A DNA stretch of 64,000 nt from AC-51 sp963749895 (GTDB lineage Bacteria; Actinomycetota; UBA4738; HRBIN12), in assembly GCA_963749895.1 (NCBI GenBank), contig CAVVOG010000001.1:186001-250000 (forward strand), written 5' to 3'. The notes below the pieces were generated by a model. The model made no database searches and was not told where the DNA came from. It saw only the letters and a list, made by a program, of their open reading frames with translations. Below, piece by piece: positions 16,844-25,127 of this stretch. The position numbers were made by a program, and so were the translations under genes. The first letter of the stretch is position 1. Every line of letters starts with the position of its first letter.

Positions 16844-18679
16844 GTGCAGGACCGAACGCAGCTGTGGAACGACCTCGCCGCGCAGATCGCGGTCGACAGC
16901 ATCCGGGCGACGACCGCAGCGGGGTCGGGCCACCCGACGTCGTCGATGTCGAGCGCGCACCTCCTGGCGGTCCTTTTCGCCGACCACCTCCGGTTCGACG
17001 TGAAGGACCCCGCGTCCCTCGCGAACGACCGGTTCGTGCTGTCGAAGGGACATGCTGCGCCGGCCCTGTACGCCGTCCTGAGGGCCGTGGAGGCCTACGA
17101 CGACGACCTGCTCTTGTCGCTGCGCGAGATGGGGTCACCGCTGCAGGGTCATCCTGCGCCACTGCCGGACTTCCCGTGGGTCGACGTCGCAAGCGGCTCA
17201 CTGGGGCAGGGCCTCGCGGCGGGCGTGGGCATGGCGCTGGCGATGCGCCTCGATGGAGCGCCCGGCCACGTATGGGTCCTGCTTGGGGATTCCGAGTGCG
17301 CCGAGGGCTCGGTGTGGGAGGCGGTCGAAGCGGCCGAGTACCACAGCGTCACGAACCTCACCGCGGTCGTCGACCTGAACCGATTGGGTCAGCGTGGAGA
17401 AACGATGCACGGGTGGAACGGCCTCGTGTTCCGCGACCGGGCCGAGGCGTACGGGTGGACCGCGATCGAGGTCGACGGACACGACGTGGAGGCGATCGAC
17501 CGCGCGTACCGCGACGCGACCGCCGACGAGCGGCCGACGATGATCGTCGCGCGGACGGAGAAGGGGTACGGCGTTCCCTTCCTGGCCGACCAGGACGGCT
17601 GGCACGGCAAGCCGGTGCCGGCCCATCGCGAAGCCGAGGCGATCGAGGCCCTCGGTGGCGTGCGCTCGCTGACCGTGACCCCGCCGCCACCGCCGGCGTT
17701 CGTCTCAGCGGCTCCCGACCTGCCCACCCCGCCACCACCGCCCGTCTACGACGGGCCGATCGCCACCCGCAAGGCGTTCGGCGAGACGCTCGCCTGGCTC
17801 GCGGGTCACCGGCACGACGTCGTCGTCCTCGACGGCGAGGTCGGGAACTCGACGTACACCGAGGACGCGCAGGCCGTGGCTCCCGAGCGGTTCGTCCAGC
17901 TGTTCATCGCCGAGCAGTGCATGATCGGCGTGCAGACCGGGCTCCAGGCCCTCGGGAAGCGAGCGTACGCGGCGAGCTTCGGGGCGTTCCTGACCAGGGC
18001 GTACGACCAGATCCGGATGGGCACGATCAGCCGCGCAGACCTCCGCCTCTGCGGCTCCCACGCGGGCGTGTCGATCGGCGAGGACGGCCCGTCCCAGATG
18101 GCGCTCGAGGACCTCGCCTCCTTCCGCGCCCTGCACGGCTCGACCGTGCTGTACCCGTCGGACGGGACGAGCACCGTGGCGCTCACGACCGCGATGCTCG
18201 ACCTCGAGGGGATCTCGTACTTGCGCACGACGCGGGAGGCGACCCCAGTCTTGTACGACATCGGCGAGGCCTTCCCGATCGGCGGGTCGAAGACCCTCGC
18301 CGACGGCGACGACGTCACCCTCGTCGGCGCGGGCATCACGGTCCACGGGTGCCTCGGCGCGCGGGCGCTGCTGGCGGAGGAGGGCGTCACCGCACGGGTG
18401 CTCGACTGCTATAGCGTGAAGCCGATCGACGCAGCGACGCTCCGACGGGCGCTGGAGGAGACCGGGACGCTCGTGGTCGTCGAGGACCATCGTGTCGAGG
18501 GCGGGCTGGGCGACGCGGTGCTCGACGCCCTCGCGTCGACGGGTCCGCTCACCGGCCGCGTCGTCAAGCTGGCCGTCAGCGACATGCCGGGCAGCGGCAC
18601 CCCCGAGGAGCTGCGTGCCTGGGCAGGGATCGACGCCGGGTCGATCGCCGAGCGGGCCAGGGACGCGACCGCCGGCTGA
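16844..18679 (+). CDS. tkt: Transketolase, single-chain
   Basis: A 611-residue thiamine-diphosphate enzyme that moves two-carbon units between sugar phosphates in the pentose-phosphate pathway (and Calvin cycle where present). The thiamine-binding region runs GDSECAEGS to DLNRLGQ (about residues 145-185). The pyrimidine domain follows a proline-rich linker near residue 285-300 and contains FIAEQCMIGVQTG with the catalytic Glu. The C-terminal domain ends the chain. The length matches the animal and actinobacterial short type rather than the roughly 665-residue enterobacterial type. GTG at 16844 is preceded by GGGGAG. It diverges from the phosphoribulokinase-like gene. Confidence 0.9.
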   Translation: MQDRTQLWNDLAAQIAVDSIRATTAAGSGHPTSSMSSAHLLAVLFADHLRFDVKDPASLANDRFVLSKGHAAPALYAVLRAVEAYDDDLLLSLREMGSPLQGHPAPLPDFPWVDVASGSLGQGLAAGVGMALAMRLDGAPGHVWVLLGDSECAEGSVWEAVEAAEYHSVTNLTAVVDLNRLGQRGETMHGWNGLVFRDRAEAYGWTAIEVDGHDVEAIDRAYRDATADERPTMIVARTEKGYGVPFLADQDGWHGKPVPAHREAEAIEALGGVRSLTVTPPPPPAFVSAAPDLPTPPPPPVYDGPIATRKAFGETLAWLAGHRHDVVVLDGEVGNSTYTEDAQAVAPERFVQLFIAEQCMIGVQTGLQALGKRAYAASFGAFLTRAYDQIRMGTISRADLRLCGSHAGVSIGEDGPSQMALEDLASFRALHGSTVLYPSDGTSTVALTTAMLDLEGISYLRTTREATPVLYDIGEAFPIGGSKTLADGDDVTLVGAGITVHGCLGARALLAEEGVTARVLDCYSVKPIDAATLRRALEETGTLVVVEDHRVEGGLGDAVLDALASTGPLTGRVVKLAVSDMPGSGTPEELRAWAGIDAGSIAERARDATAG

Positions 18680-18682
18680 GCC

Positions 18683-20950
18683 TCAGGCGATGCGGAGCGC
18701 CCCGGCGTTCGGGAGCCCCCCGAACGCGTAGGCGATGATCTCCTCGGGTGGGACCGGCTTCGAGAACAGGTACCCCTGCCCGAGCATGCACCCACGCTCG
18801 CGGAGGAACTCGAGCTCCTCGCGGGTCTCGATCCCTTCGGCCAGGGTCGTCATGTCGAGCCCCCTGGCCAACTCGAGGAACGCCGTCACGATCGATGCGG
18901 ACTGCGGGTCGAGGTGGACGTCCTTCACGAACGTCCGGTCGATCTTCAGGACCCGCACCGGCATGTGCCTCAGCCTCGACAAGGACGAGTAGCCGGTCCC
19001 GAAGTCGTCGATCGCGATCGAGAACCCCGCGGTGTGGAGCTCGGTCAAGATCGCCTGGGCCCGGTCGGGATCCATCATCGCCGACGACTCGGTGACCTCG
19101 ACGACGACCTTCGAGGGGTCGACCCCACCCGTCCGCATCTCCTTGGTGATCCGTTCCGCCAGATCCGGCTGCCAGAACTGCCGCGGCGAGAGGTTGAACC
19201 CGACCTCGAGATCCATCTCGAGCTCTTGCCAGGCCTGAGCCTGGTAGGAGATCTCACGAACCACCCAGTCGCCGATCTCCTCGATCAACCCGAGCTCCTC
19301 GGCCACCGGGATGAACTCGAGTGGAGGCACCATCGTCCCGTCCGGTTCGATCCACCGGATCAGCGCCTCGACACCGATCATCTTGCCGCTCACGAGTTCG
19401 ATCACGGGCTGGTAGTGCAGGGTCCATCGCTGCGCCTCGACCGCCTTGCGCAGCCGCGTGACGAACCGGAGCTTCGCCGCCGAGTCCGCCACGCCTCCCC
19501 CCGCAAGCACGTAGCTCCGATTGCCCGCCTGCTTGGCCTGATACATCGCGGTCTCGGAGTTCCGCTGGATCTCGGCGGCATCCTCGGCGTCGTGCGGGAA
19601 GAGGCTCACCCCTACCGACGCCGACGCGTAGACCTCGGTCCCGGCGATCGTGAAGGGCGCCACGAACGCGTCTATCGCTCGCTGGGCGACGGAGCGGGCG
19701 CGCACGGCCGCATCGTCTACCGCGTCGCCGTCTCGGTCGAGGTCCCCCAGCAGCAGGAGGAAGCGGTCGCCACCGCGTCGGGTCACGAGATCGGTCTCAC
19801 GGGTCGCCTCGCGGAGGCGATCGGCCACCAGCTGCAGCAGGGCGTCGCCGGCCTCGTGCCCGAGCGAGTCGTTCACGAGTCGGAAGTCGTCGAGGTCCAG
19901 GCACAACACCGCCACCGCCGCGTCGTGGCGCCGGGCCCTCGCGATCGAGAGCTCGAGCAGTTCCTCGAACATCGCGACGGACGGCAACCCGGTGAGCGGA
20001 TCGTGGTAGGTCTGGAACGCGACCTGTTCCTCGGTTCGACGACGATCGGTGACGTCGATCATCACACCGTACGAGTAACGGGTGCCGGTCTCGTCGAGGA
20101 TCATCCGCGCTTCGTCGTGGACCCACACCACCTCACCGTCGCGCGTGAAGACCCGGTACTCGAGCCGGAACGGCTCCCCGGTCTCGTTGTGACGTGCGTT
20201 CTCCGCGAGCGCGCGGGCGCGGTCGTCCGGATGGAGCACCCGCGGCCACAGGTCGGGATCCGCGTACCACTCCTCAGGCGTGTAGCCGAGCAGCTCTTCG
20301 ATCTGCGGTCCGATGTACACGGACGTCGCCCGCTCATCGCATCCGTCGATGTACGACACCACGGGCGCGTGCTCGACGATCGCGCGGTAACGCTCGTGGC
20401 GAACGAGCCGGTCGGCGTCGGCGCGATCACGAGCGATGGCGCTCGCCAACGCCAACACGAGACCCCGAAGCGTCGCGAGGTCACGATCGGTCCACGCACG
20501 TTCCCCGTGACACGCATCGAACCCGGCGAAACCCCACCACTCCGCTGCCACCGTCACAGGCAGGACCAGGACCGACGAGGTGCCCTCGCTCTCCAGCACC
20601 GACCGCTCGGCGTCGGGGAGCTCACGCACGTCGGCGCGCAGGTGTCCCCCGGTGCGCAGCAACTCCAGCATCGAGGCGAAGTCCGGATAGTACGGATGCC
20701 GCCGGGCGGACGGATCCGAGAACAAGCCGGTGACCCCGGGCCCGGTCCAGCAGGCGAGCTGTTCCATCCACAGGCGGCCCGTGTCGTCCCGGTCGTTGCG
20801 GAAGACGTAGATCCGGTCGACCCCCACGGCACGCCCGACCTCGGCGAGCACGTCGCCGAGATCCTCCGGCCAGCCACCTGAGGCCAGTCTCGCGAACGCG
20901 TCACGGGCTGCCTGAGGGACGGCCCCATCGTCCACGAGGGGGGCACCCAT
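18683..20950 (-). CDS. GAF-PAS-GGDEF-EAL c-di-GMP phosphodiesterase, degenerate GGDEF
   Basis: A 755-residue protein. A GAF-like sensor (about 20-175) is followed by a PAS/PAC domain (190-310), a GGDEF domain (320-470) and an EAL domain (485-745). The cyclase signature reads GGDRF at about residues 393-397, losing the catalytic Glu, so cyclase activity is unlikely. The RETD inhibitory site just before it is retained. The EAL domain keeps EALIRW, EVTESSAM, DDFGTGYSS, KIDRTF, EGIET and LGQGYLF, so it should hydrolyse cyclic di-GMP. The cytoplasmic location is inferred from the lack of membrane segments. It is the intact counterpart of the frameshifted gene at 12298. The start at 20950 is the most likely; longer starts add low-complexity sequence. 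Confidence 0.9.
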   Translation of the reverse strand: MGAPLVDDGAVPQAARDAFARLASGGWPEDLGDVLAEVGRAVGVDRIYVFRNDRDDTGRLWMEQLACWTGPGVTGLFSDPSARRHPYYPDFASMLELLRTGGHLRADVRELPDAERSVLESEGTSSVLVLPVTVAAEWWGFAGFDACHGERAWTDRDLATLRGLVLALASAIARDRADADRLVRHERYRAIVEHAPVVSYIDGCDERATSVYIGPQIEELLGYTPEEWYADPDLWPRVLHPDDRARALAENARHNETGEPFRLEYRVFTRDGEVVWVHDEARMILDETGTRYSYGVMIDVTDRRRTEEQVAFQTYHDPLTGLPSVAMFEELLELSIARARRHDAAVAVLCLDLDDFRLVNDSLGHEAGDALLQLVADRLREATRETDLVTRRGGDRFLLLLGDLDRDGDAVDDAAVRARSVAQRAIDAFVAPFTIAGTEVYASASVGVSLFPHDAEDAAEIQRNSETAMYQAKQAGNRSYVLAGGGVADSAAKLRFVTRLRKAVEAQRWTLHYQPVIELVSGKMIGVEALIRWIEPDGTMVPPLEFIPVAEELGLIEEIGDWVVREISYQAQAWQELEMDLEVGFNLSPRQFWQPDLAERITKEMRTGGVDPSKVVVEVTESSAMMDPDRAQAILTELHTAGFSIAIDDFGTGYSSLSRLRHMPVRVLKIDRTFVKDVHLDPQSASIVTAFLELARGLDMTTLAEGIETREELEFLRERGCMLGQGYLFSKPVPPEEIIAYAFGGLPNAGALRIA

Positions 20951-21067
20951 CCGGATGGACCATCGGCACTCACCCGCCCTTCCTTGACGGTGACCCCCCG
21001 CCCGACGTCGCACGGACGACCCGGTCGCGGGACGCAGCCCGGAAGGCTCCGGTACCCTGGGCGGACG

Positions 21068-21352
21068 ATGCCTGACTACAAGGAAGTCCTCCACGAGCGT
21101 TTCTACGTGAAGGTGCCCGGGACCGACGCCCTGCGCAAGACCGGCTCGGCGCGGCTCAAGCACCTGCTCGCGAACGGGTGGCGCGAGACCGAGCGCGCCC
21201 AGACCCCCGACTACGTCCAGGTCCGGTTCGAGCGGACCGGTCACGCCCCGATGCGCGCCCGGTTGCCGAAGAAGGCGCCGGAGATCCAGATCCAGCGTCG
21301 GCCGCGTCGTGACGGCCCCGGGGGCGGGCGCGGGCGCGGCGGCCCGCGCTGA
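21068..21352 (+). CDS. Small basic protein of unknown function
   Basis: A 94-residue protein. Residues 1-65 are mixed (MPDYKEVLHERFYVKVPG, then a Lys/Arg-rich helix and a strand with DYVQVRFERTGH). The tail after residue 75 is Arg/Gly/Pro-rich (RRPRRDGPGGGRGRGG), suggesting nucleic-acid binding. I do not recognise the family. A TACCCT box at 21054-21059 lies eight bases before the ATG, consistent with a leaderless transcript. A possible terminator follows the stop. Confidence 0.65.
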   Translation: MPDYKEVLHERFYVKVPGTDALRKTGSARLKHLLANGWRETERAQTPDYVQVRFERTGHAPMRARLPKKAPEIQIQRRPRRDGPGGGRGRGGPR

Positions 21353-21363
21353 TCAGCGAACAG

Positions 21364-21387
21364 ACACCGGACATCCTTCGGTGTTTT
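21364..21387 (+). terminator. Possible intrinsic terminator
   Basis: ACACCG (21364-21369) pairs with CGGTGT (21379-21384), extended by a G-T and an A-T pair around a five-base loop, and is followed by TTT. It begins about 12 bases after the stop of the small basic protein and lies before the KamA leader. The stem is short, so confidence is modest. Confidence 0.45.
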
Positions 21388-21497
21388 CCTGGTCCTCCCG
21401 CAGTTCCTCCGGGTATGATGGTGTTCTGCCGTTGAACGTCCGGCGGACCCCGACCGTGGGTGCGCCTCGACCAGACTCCAAGGGGGTGTGACCCGCG

Positions 21498-22949
21498 ATG
21501 AGCGTGGAGTTCCTGCCGCAGCCGTCGAACGTCCGTCCGAGCCACCGTGAGACCCAAGCGAAGGCCGGGGAGCAGCCCTTCTCGTATCCGCTCACCCGTG
21601 AGTTCGTCGAGCCCGACTGGACCCGTCTACCCGGCTACCGCGACGTCACGAAGGAGCAGTGGGAGTCCGCGCAGTGGCAGCGCGCCCACTCGGTGAAGAA
21701 CCTCCGTGAGTTCAAGGAGGCCCTCGGCGAACTCCTCACCGAGGAGCTCTACGCCGACATCGAGCGCGACCAGCAGGAGCGCGCCACGATGTCGATGCTG
21801 ATCCCGCCTCAGATGATCAACACGATGGACGTGTCGGACCTGTACGCCGACCCGGTCCGCCGGTACATGGCGCCCGCCTACAGCGAACGGGAGCCGGAGT
21901 GGCCGAGCCACCCGCTCGCCTCGCGCGATTCGCTCCACGAAGCCGACATGTGGGCGGTCGAGGGGCTCACGCACCGCTACCCCACGAAGGTCCTCGCCGA
22001 GATGATCCCGACGTGCCCGCAGTACTGCGGCCACTGCACGCGGATGGACCTCGTCGGTAACGACACCCTCCAGGTCCTGAAGTACAAGTTCGAGATGAAG
22101 CAGAACGACCGGTGGGACGCGATGCTCGACTACCTGCGTCGCACGCCTCAGGTCCGCGACGTCGTCGTCAGCGGCGGCGACATGGCGAACGTCCCCGCGA
22201 AGCGCCTCGAGGAGTGGCTCTTCAAGCTGATGGACATCGAGAACATCCGGGACATCAGGATCGCGACGAAGGGTCTGATGGGGATCCCGCAGCACTTCCT
22301 TCAGGACGACGTCCTCGAGTCCTACGATCGGATCGCTCGGCGAGCCCGCGAGCGCGACGTCGACGTCGCCCTGCACACGCACGTGAACGCGGCGCAGCAG
22401 GTCACCCCACTCGTCGGCACGGCCGTCCGCAGACTCCTGGACATGGGGTTCCGCGACGTCCGCAACCAGGGGGTTCTGCTCCGCGGTGTGAACACCTCAC
22501 CGCAACAGCTGCTCGAGCTGTGCTTCACGCTGCTCGACCACGGCAAGATCCTCCCCTACTACTTCTACCTCTGCGACATGATCCCGAACGCCGAGCACTG
22601 GCGGACGTCGGTGTGGGAGGCGCAGGAACTGCAGTACGCGATCCTGGGGTACCTGCCGGGCTTCGCGACGCCGCGGTTCGTGTGCGACGTGCCGTTCGTC
22701 GGTAAGCGCTGGGTCCACATGCTCGACGACTACGACCGGGAACGTGGCATCTCGTACTGGCGGAAGAACTACAAGACCGGGATCGAGGCCGAAGACCCCG
22801 AGGCGCTCACGCGCCGCTACCACTACTACGACCCGATCTACACCCTCCCCGAGGAGGGCCAGGAGTGGTGGCGAGCCAAGATCCGCGAGGGTCTCGACGA
22901 CCTGCTCGCCGACCTCAGCCGCGAGCAGGGCCTGACGGTCGACGCGTAG
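21498..22949 (+). CDS. KamA-family radical SAM aminomutase-like protein
   Basis: A 483-residue radical SAM protein of the lysine 2,3-aminomutase family, which moves amino groups using a SAM-derived radical and PLP. The iron-sulfur ligands are Cys173, Cys177 and Cys180 in CPQYCGHC. The SAM-binding VVSGGDMA follows at about 223-230, and the LPYYFYLCD...EHWRTS region matches KamA. The lysine that binds PLP in KamA lies in a PGGGGK loop; here the corresponding segment is PFVGKRW (Lys403), and the nearby HTSG motif is not conserved, so the substrate may not be lysine. ATG at 21498 follows AAGGGGG. A TATGAT box at 21414-21419 is a plausible promoter. Confidence 0.87.
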   Translation: MSVEFLPQPSNVRPSHRETQAKAGEQPFSYPLTREFVEPDWTRLPGYRDVTKEQWESAQWQRAHSVKNLREFKEALGELLTEELYADIERDQQERATMSMLIPPQMINTMDVSDLYADPVRRYMAPAYSEREPEWPSHPLASRDSLHEADMWAVEGLTHRYPTKVLAEMIPTCPQYCGHCTRMDLVGNDTLQVLKYKFEMKQNDRWDAMLDYLRRTPQVRDVVVSGGDMANVPAKRLEEWLFKLMDIENIRDIRIATKGLMGIPQHFLQDDVLESYDRIARRARERDVDVALHTHVNAAQQVTPLVGTAVRRLLDMGFRDVRNQGVLLRGVNTSPQQLLELCFTLLDHGKILPYYFYLCDMIPNAEHWRTSVWEAQELQYAILGYLPGFATPRFVCDVPFVGKRWVHMLDDYDRERGISYWRKNYKTGIEAEDPEALTRRYHYYDPIYTLPEEGQEWWRAKIREGLDDLLADLSREQGLTVDA

Positions 22950-22958
22950 CGGCGGCGC

Positions 22959-23552
22959 TCAGCGTCCCCGCGAGAACCAGCGGCGCTTCGCGTGGCTCGC
23001 GCCCGGATCGTCCTGGAGCTGCTGTCGCGCCAGGGACTGCAGGTCCAGCGGATCGGGGATCGGTTCGTTCGGCGGTGCGATCCCGATCAGGGCGCAGAGC
23101 CACGACGCGGCCTCGGCCGGAGGACGTTCCGGGCCCATCAACGAGAGGACGGACTTCGCGTCGGTCGGCCGGGGCGCGAGCCCGGACCAGGTCTCGAACG
23201 CGCGGGACGCCTGTTTGCGCCACCTCGCCCCACTTCCGGTCGCGCCGGCGACGGTGAGCACGTCCTGCGCCCGTCCCTCGGCGGGGACATCCGTCCCGAG
23301 CACCAGCCTGACCGGCTCGGCGCCACCCCCGGCGGCGATCACGTAGGCGAGGGTCTCCTCCACGTGGAACCCGACCGCTGCCTCGGACCTCGTCGCGGTG
23401 TCGATCACGAGCTGATCCAACTGCCCGGTCGGAAGGACCCGACGAAGATCGACCCCGCGCCACCCGTCCCCGACCGGAGGAGCCGACGGCAACGGCGCCG
23501 CCAGCATCGCCCCGGGGACCACGCGGTACGCCACCCACTGTCGCTCCGTCAC
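22959..23552 (-). CDS. Hypothetical protein, last gene of a five-gene operon
   Basis: A 197-residue soluble protein that I do not recognise. It begins VTERQWVAYRVVPG, has a central strand-rich region (GFHVEETLAYVIAAGG, PVRLVLGTDVP) and ends with a basic KRRWFSRGR. The GTG at 23552 is chosen because GAGGTGG lies just upstream; an in-frame GTG at 23558 is an alternative. It starts eight bases after the phosphoesterase stop and is the last gene of a run that begins with the MogA-XdhC fusion. Confidence 0.65.
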   Translation of the reverse strand: MTERQWVAYRVVPGAMLAAPLPSAPPVGDGWRGVDLRRVLPTGQLDQLVIDTATRSEAAVGFHVEETLAYVIAAGGGAEPVRLVLGTDVPAEGRAQDVLTVAGATGSGARWRKQASRAFETWSGLAPRPTDAKSVLSLMGPERPPAEAASWLCALIGIAPPNEPIPDPLDLQSLARQQLQDDPGASHAKRRWFSRGR

Positions 23553-23559
23553 GCCCACC

Positions 23560-25116
23560 TCAGCCCTCGGGCACGTACTTGCCTTCCCACGGCGACGTGG
23601 AGTCGGCGAGGGCGGCATCACAGTCGCGGAGCTCGAGCTCGGGGTAGTCGAGCCGAGGCTCCTGCGTGAAGTCGAAGGCGCCCGACAGGGGGTCGGCCTT
23701 CTTGTCGCGTTCGGTCAGCGGCCTCAGTCCGTGGAGCTTCTCGATGAAGGCCAAGACCGACGAGAACTCGTAGGTCGTCGAATCGATGGAGCCGCCGTCG
23801 GGGTTCTCGCCCTGGCGCGTGTACGGGCTGATGACCAGCCCGGGCGTCCTCGGCCCGAGCCCCATCACGTCGAGGTGCGGCGGCGGCACGTGATCGTAGA
23901 AGCCACCGAAGTCGTCCCACACGATCACGACCGCCGTCGTCGGCCAGAACTCCGACTCGAAGATCGCGTTCAGCCGCTCGACCGTCCAATTCTCACCCAT
24001 GCAGACGTTCGTCCCCGCGCCCGGGTGCTCGTTCGCGTTCCCCTCGGGAGGGATCAACCACGACACGGCCGGCAGGGTCCCGTTCTCGAGATCTTCCAAG
24101 ATCGTGTCCGGGTCCTGGACGTTCTGACGCATCGGCCCGTTCCAGACGTGGTCGATCGCCTGGAGTCCATTCATCCACTGGTCGGGCTTCCCGTAGTACT
24201 TCCAGCTGATCCCGTTCCTCTCGAGCTTGTCGGGCAGCACCGGGATGTCGAAGCACGTCCTCGTGTCCTCCCAGTACTGGGCGATCCGTACGAGCTGGTC
24301 AGGGACCTCGTCGGTGATCCCGTCCTCGAGGCTCATGATCCGGGAGAGGTCGTCCCCGGATAGATCCTCGAACGGGAACCGCTTCGTGTACTCGAGCGGG
24401 TCGTCGCAGTAGCTGCCCTCGGTGTCGGCGTTCGTCTTGTTGTCGACGACCCCGTTCGACTGCGCCGCGACCGTGTAGAGATGCTCGGGGAAGGTCGGCC
24501 CGTACATCGAGGTGAAGAACATGTCGGTGAGGACGAACCGGTCCGCGAGGGTCCAGTAGTTGGGCAGCGAGTCGCGGGAATGCTGCGTGTACCCCGAGAG
24601 GTCCTCCCCCTCGCCGATGATGTTGTACCCGTTCATCTCGCCGCCGTTGATCGCGTAGAGCCCGCTCGCGAACCCGTGCGTGATGTCGTGCGGCTGGATG
24701 TACGGGGCCTGGACGAGTTCGACGTCCTTGCCGCCGTCGACCCACTCGCCGTCGGCGTTGCGCTTCATCGTCTGACCGACCGTCACGCCCTCGGCACCCG
24801 GATAGCTCCCGAAGTAGTGGTCGAACGTGCGGTTCTCCTTGATCAGGAAGATCACGTGCTCGATCGGGTTCTCCCCCGGGACGACGGTGCCGGGGTTCGT
24901 CGGGGAGGCACCGTCGGTCGGCCCCGAGGCGGTGTCCGTCGGAGTGGTTCCGCCGCTCGGTGAGGTCCCTCCGTTCGGCCAGAACTGCCACGCCAAGAAG
25001 ACGACCAGGACGACGCAGAGCACGGCGAACCCTCGACGCTGGGCGATCTGCTTTCGCGTCGGCCGCCGTCGGCGCGGAGATGCGGGCCGGATGATCGGTC
25101 CGGGGCGTTGCTCCAT
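23560..25116 (-). CDS. Membrane-anchored phosphoesterase (phospholipase C/acid phosphatase family)
   Basis: A 518-residue protein of the PF04185 phosphoesterase family (phospholipase C and AcpA-type phosphatases). A basic N-terminus and one membrane helix (about residues 31-46, FAVLCVVLVVFLAWQFW) are followed by a Gly/Ser/Thr/Pro-rich linker. The catalytic domain opens with IKENRTFDHYFG. The metal-binding ENRTFDHYFGS, the VIVWDDFGGFYDHVPPP segment and PGLVISPYTR are characteristic. It probably acts outside the membrane on phospholipids or phosphate esters. ATG at 25116 is preferred over the longer ATG at 25167, which would overlap the sulfatase gene and lengthen the pre-helix region. It follows the sulfatase by 11 bases. 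Confidence 0.9.
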   Translation of the reverse strand: MEQRPGPIIRPASPRRRRPTRKQIAQRRGFAVLCVVLVVFLAWQFWPNGGTSPSGGTTPTDTASGPTDGASPTNPGTVVPGENPIEHVIFLIKENRTFDHYFGSYPGAEGVTVGQTMKRNADGEWVDGGKDVELVQAPYIQPHDITHGFASGLYAINGGEMNGYNIIGEGEDLSGYTQHSRDSLPNYWTLADRFVLTDMFFTSMYGPTFPEHLYTVAAQSNGVVDNKTNADTEGSYCDDPLEYTKRFPFEDLSGDDLSRIMSLEDGITDEVPDQLVRIAQYWEDTRTCFDIPVLPDKLERNGISWKYYGKPDQWMNGLQAIDHVWNGPMRQNVQDPDTILEDLENGTLPAVSWLIPPEGNANEHPGAGTNVCMGENWTVERLNAIFESEFWPTTAVVIVWDDFGGFYDHVPPPHLDVMGLGPRTPGLVISPYTRQGENPDGGSIDSTTYEFSSVLAFIEKLHGLRPLTERDKKADPLSGAFDFTQEPRLDYPELELRDCDAALADSTSPWEGKYVPEG

Positions 25117-25127
25117 CGCGCGGGAGT

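Noticed and set aside
18683..21244. Longer start for the second GGDEF-EAL protein
   Set aside because: The extra 98 residues are low-complexity translation over the neighbouring intergenic region and the 21068 gene. ATG 20950 begins the sensor domain.
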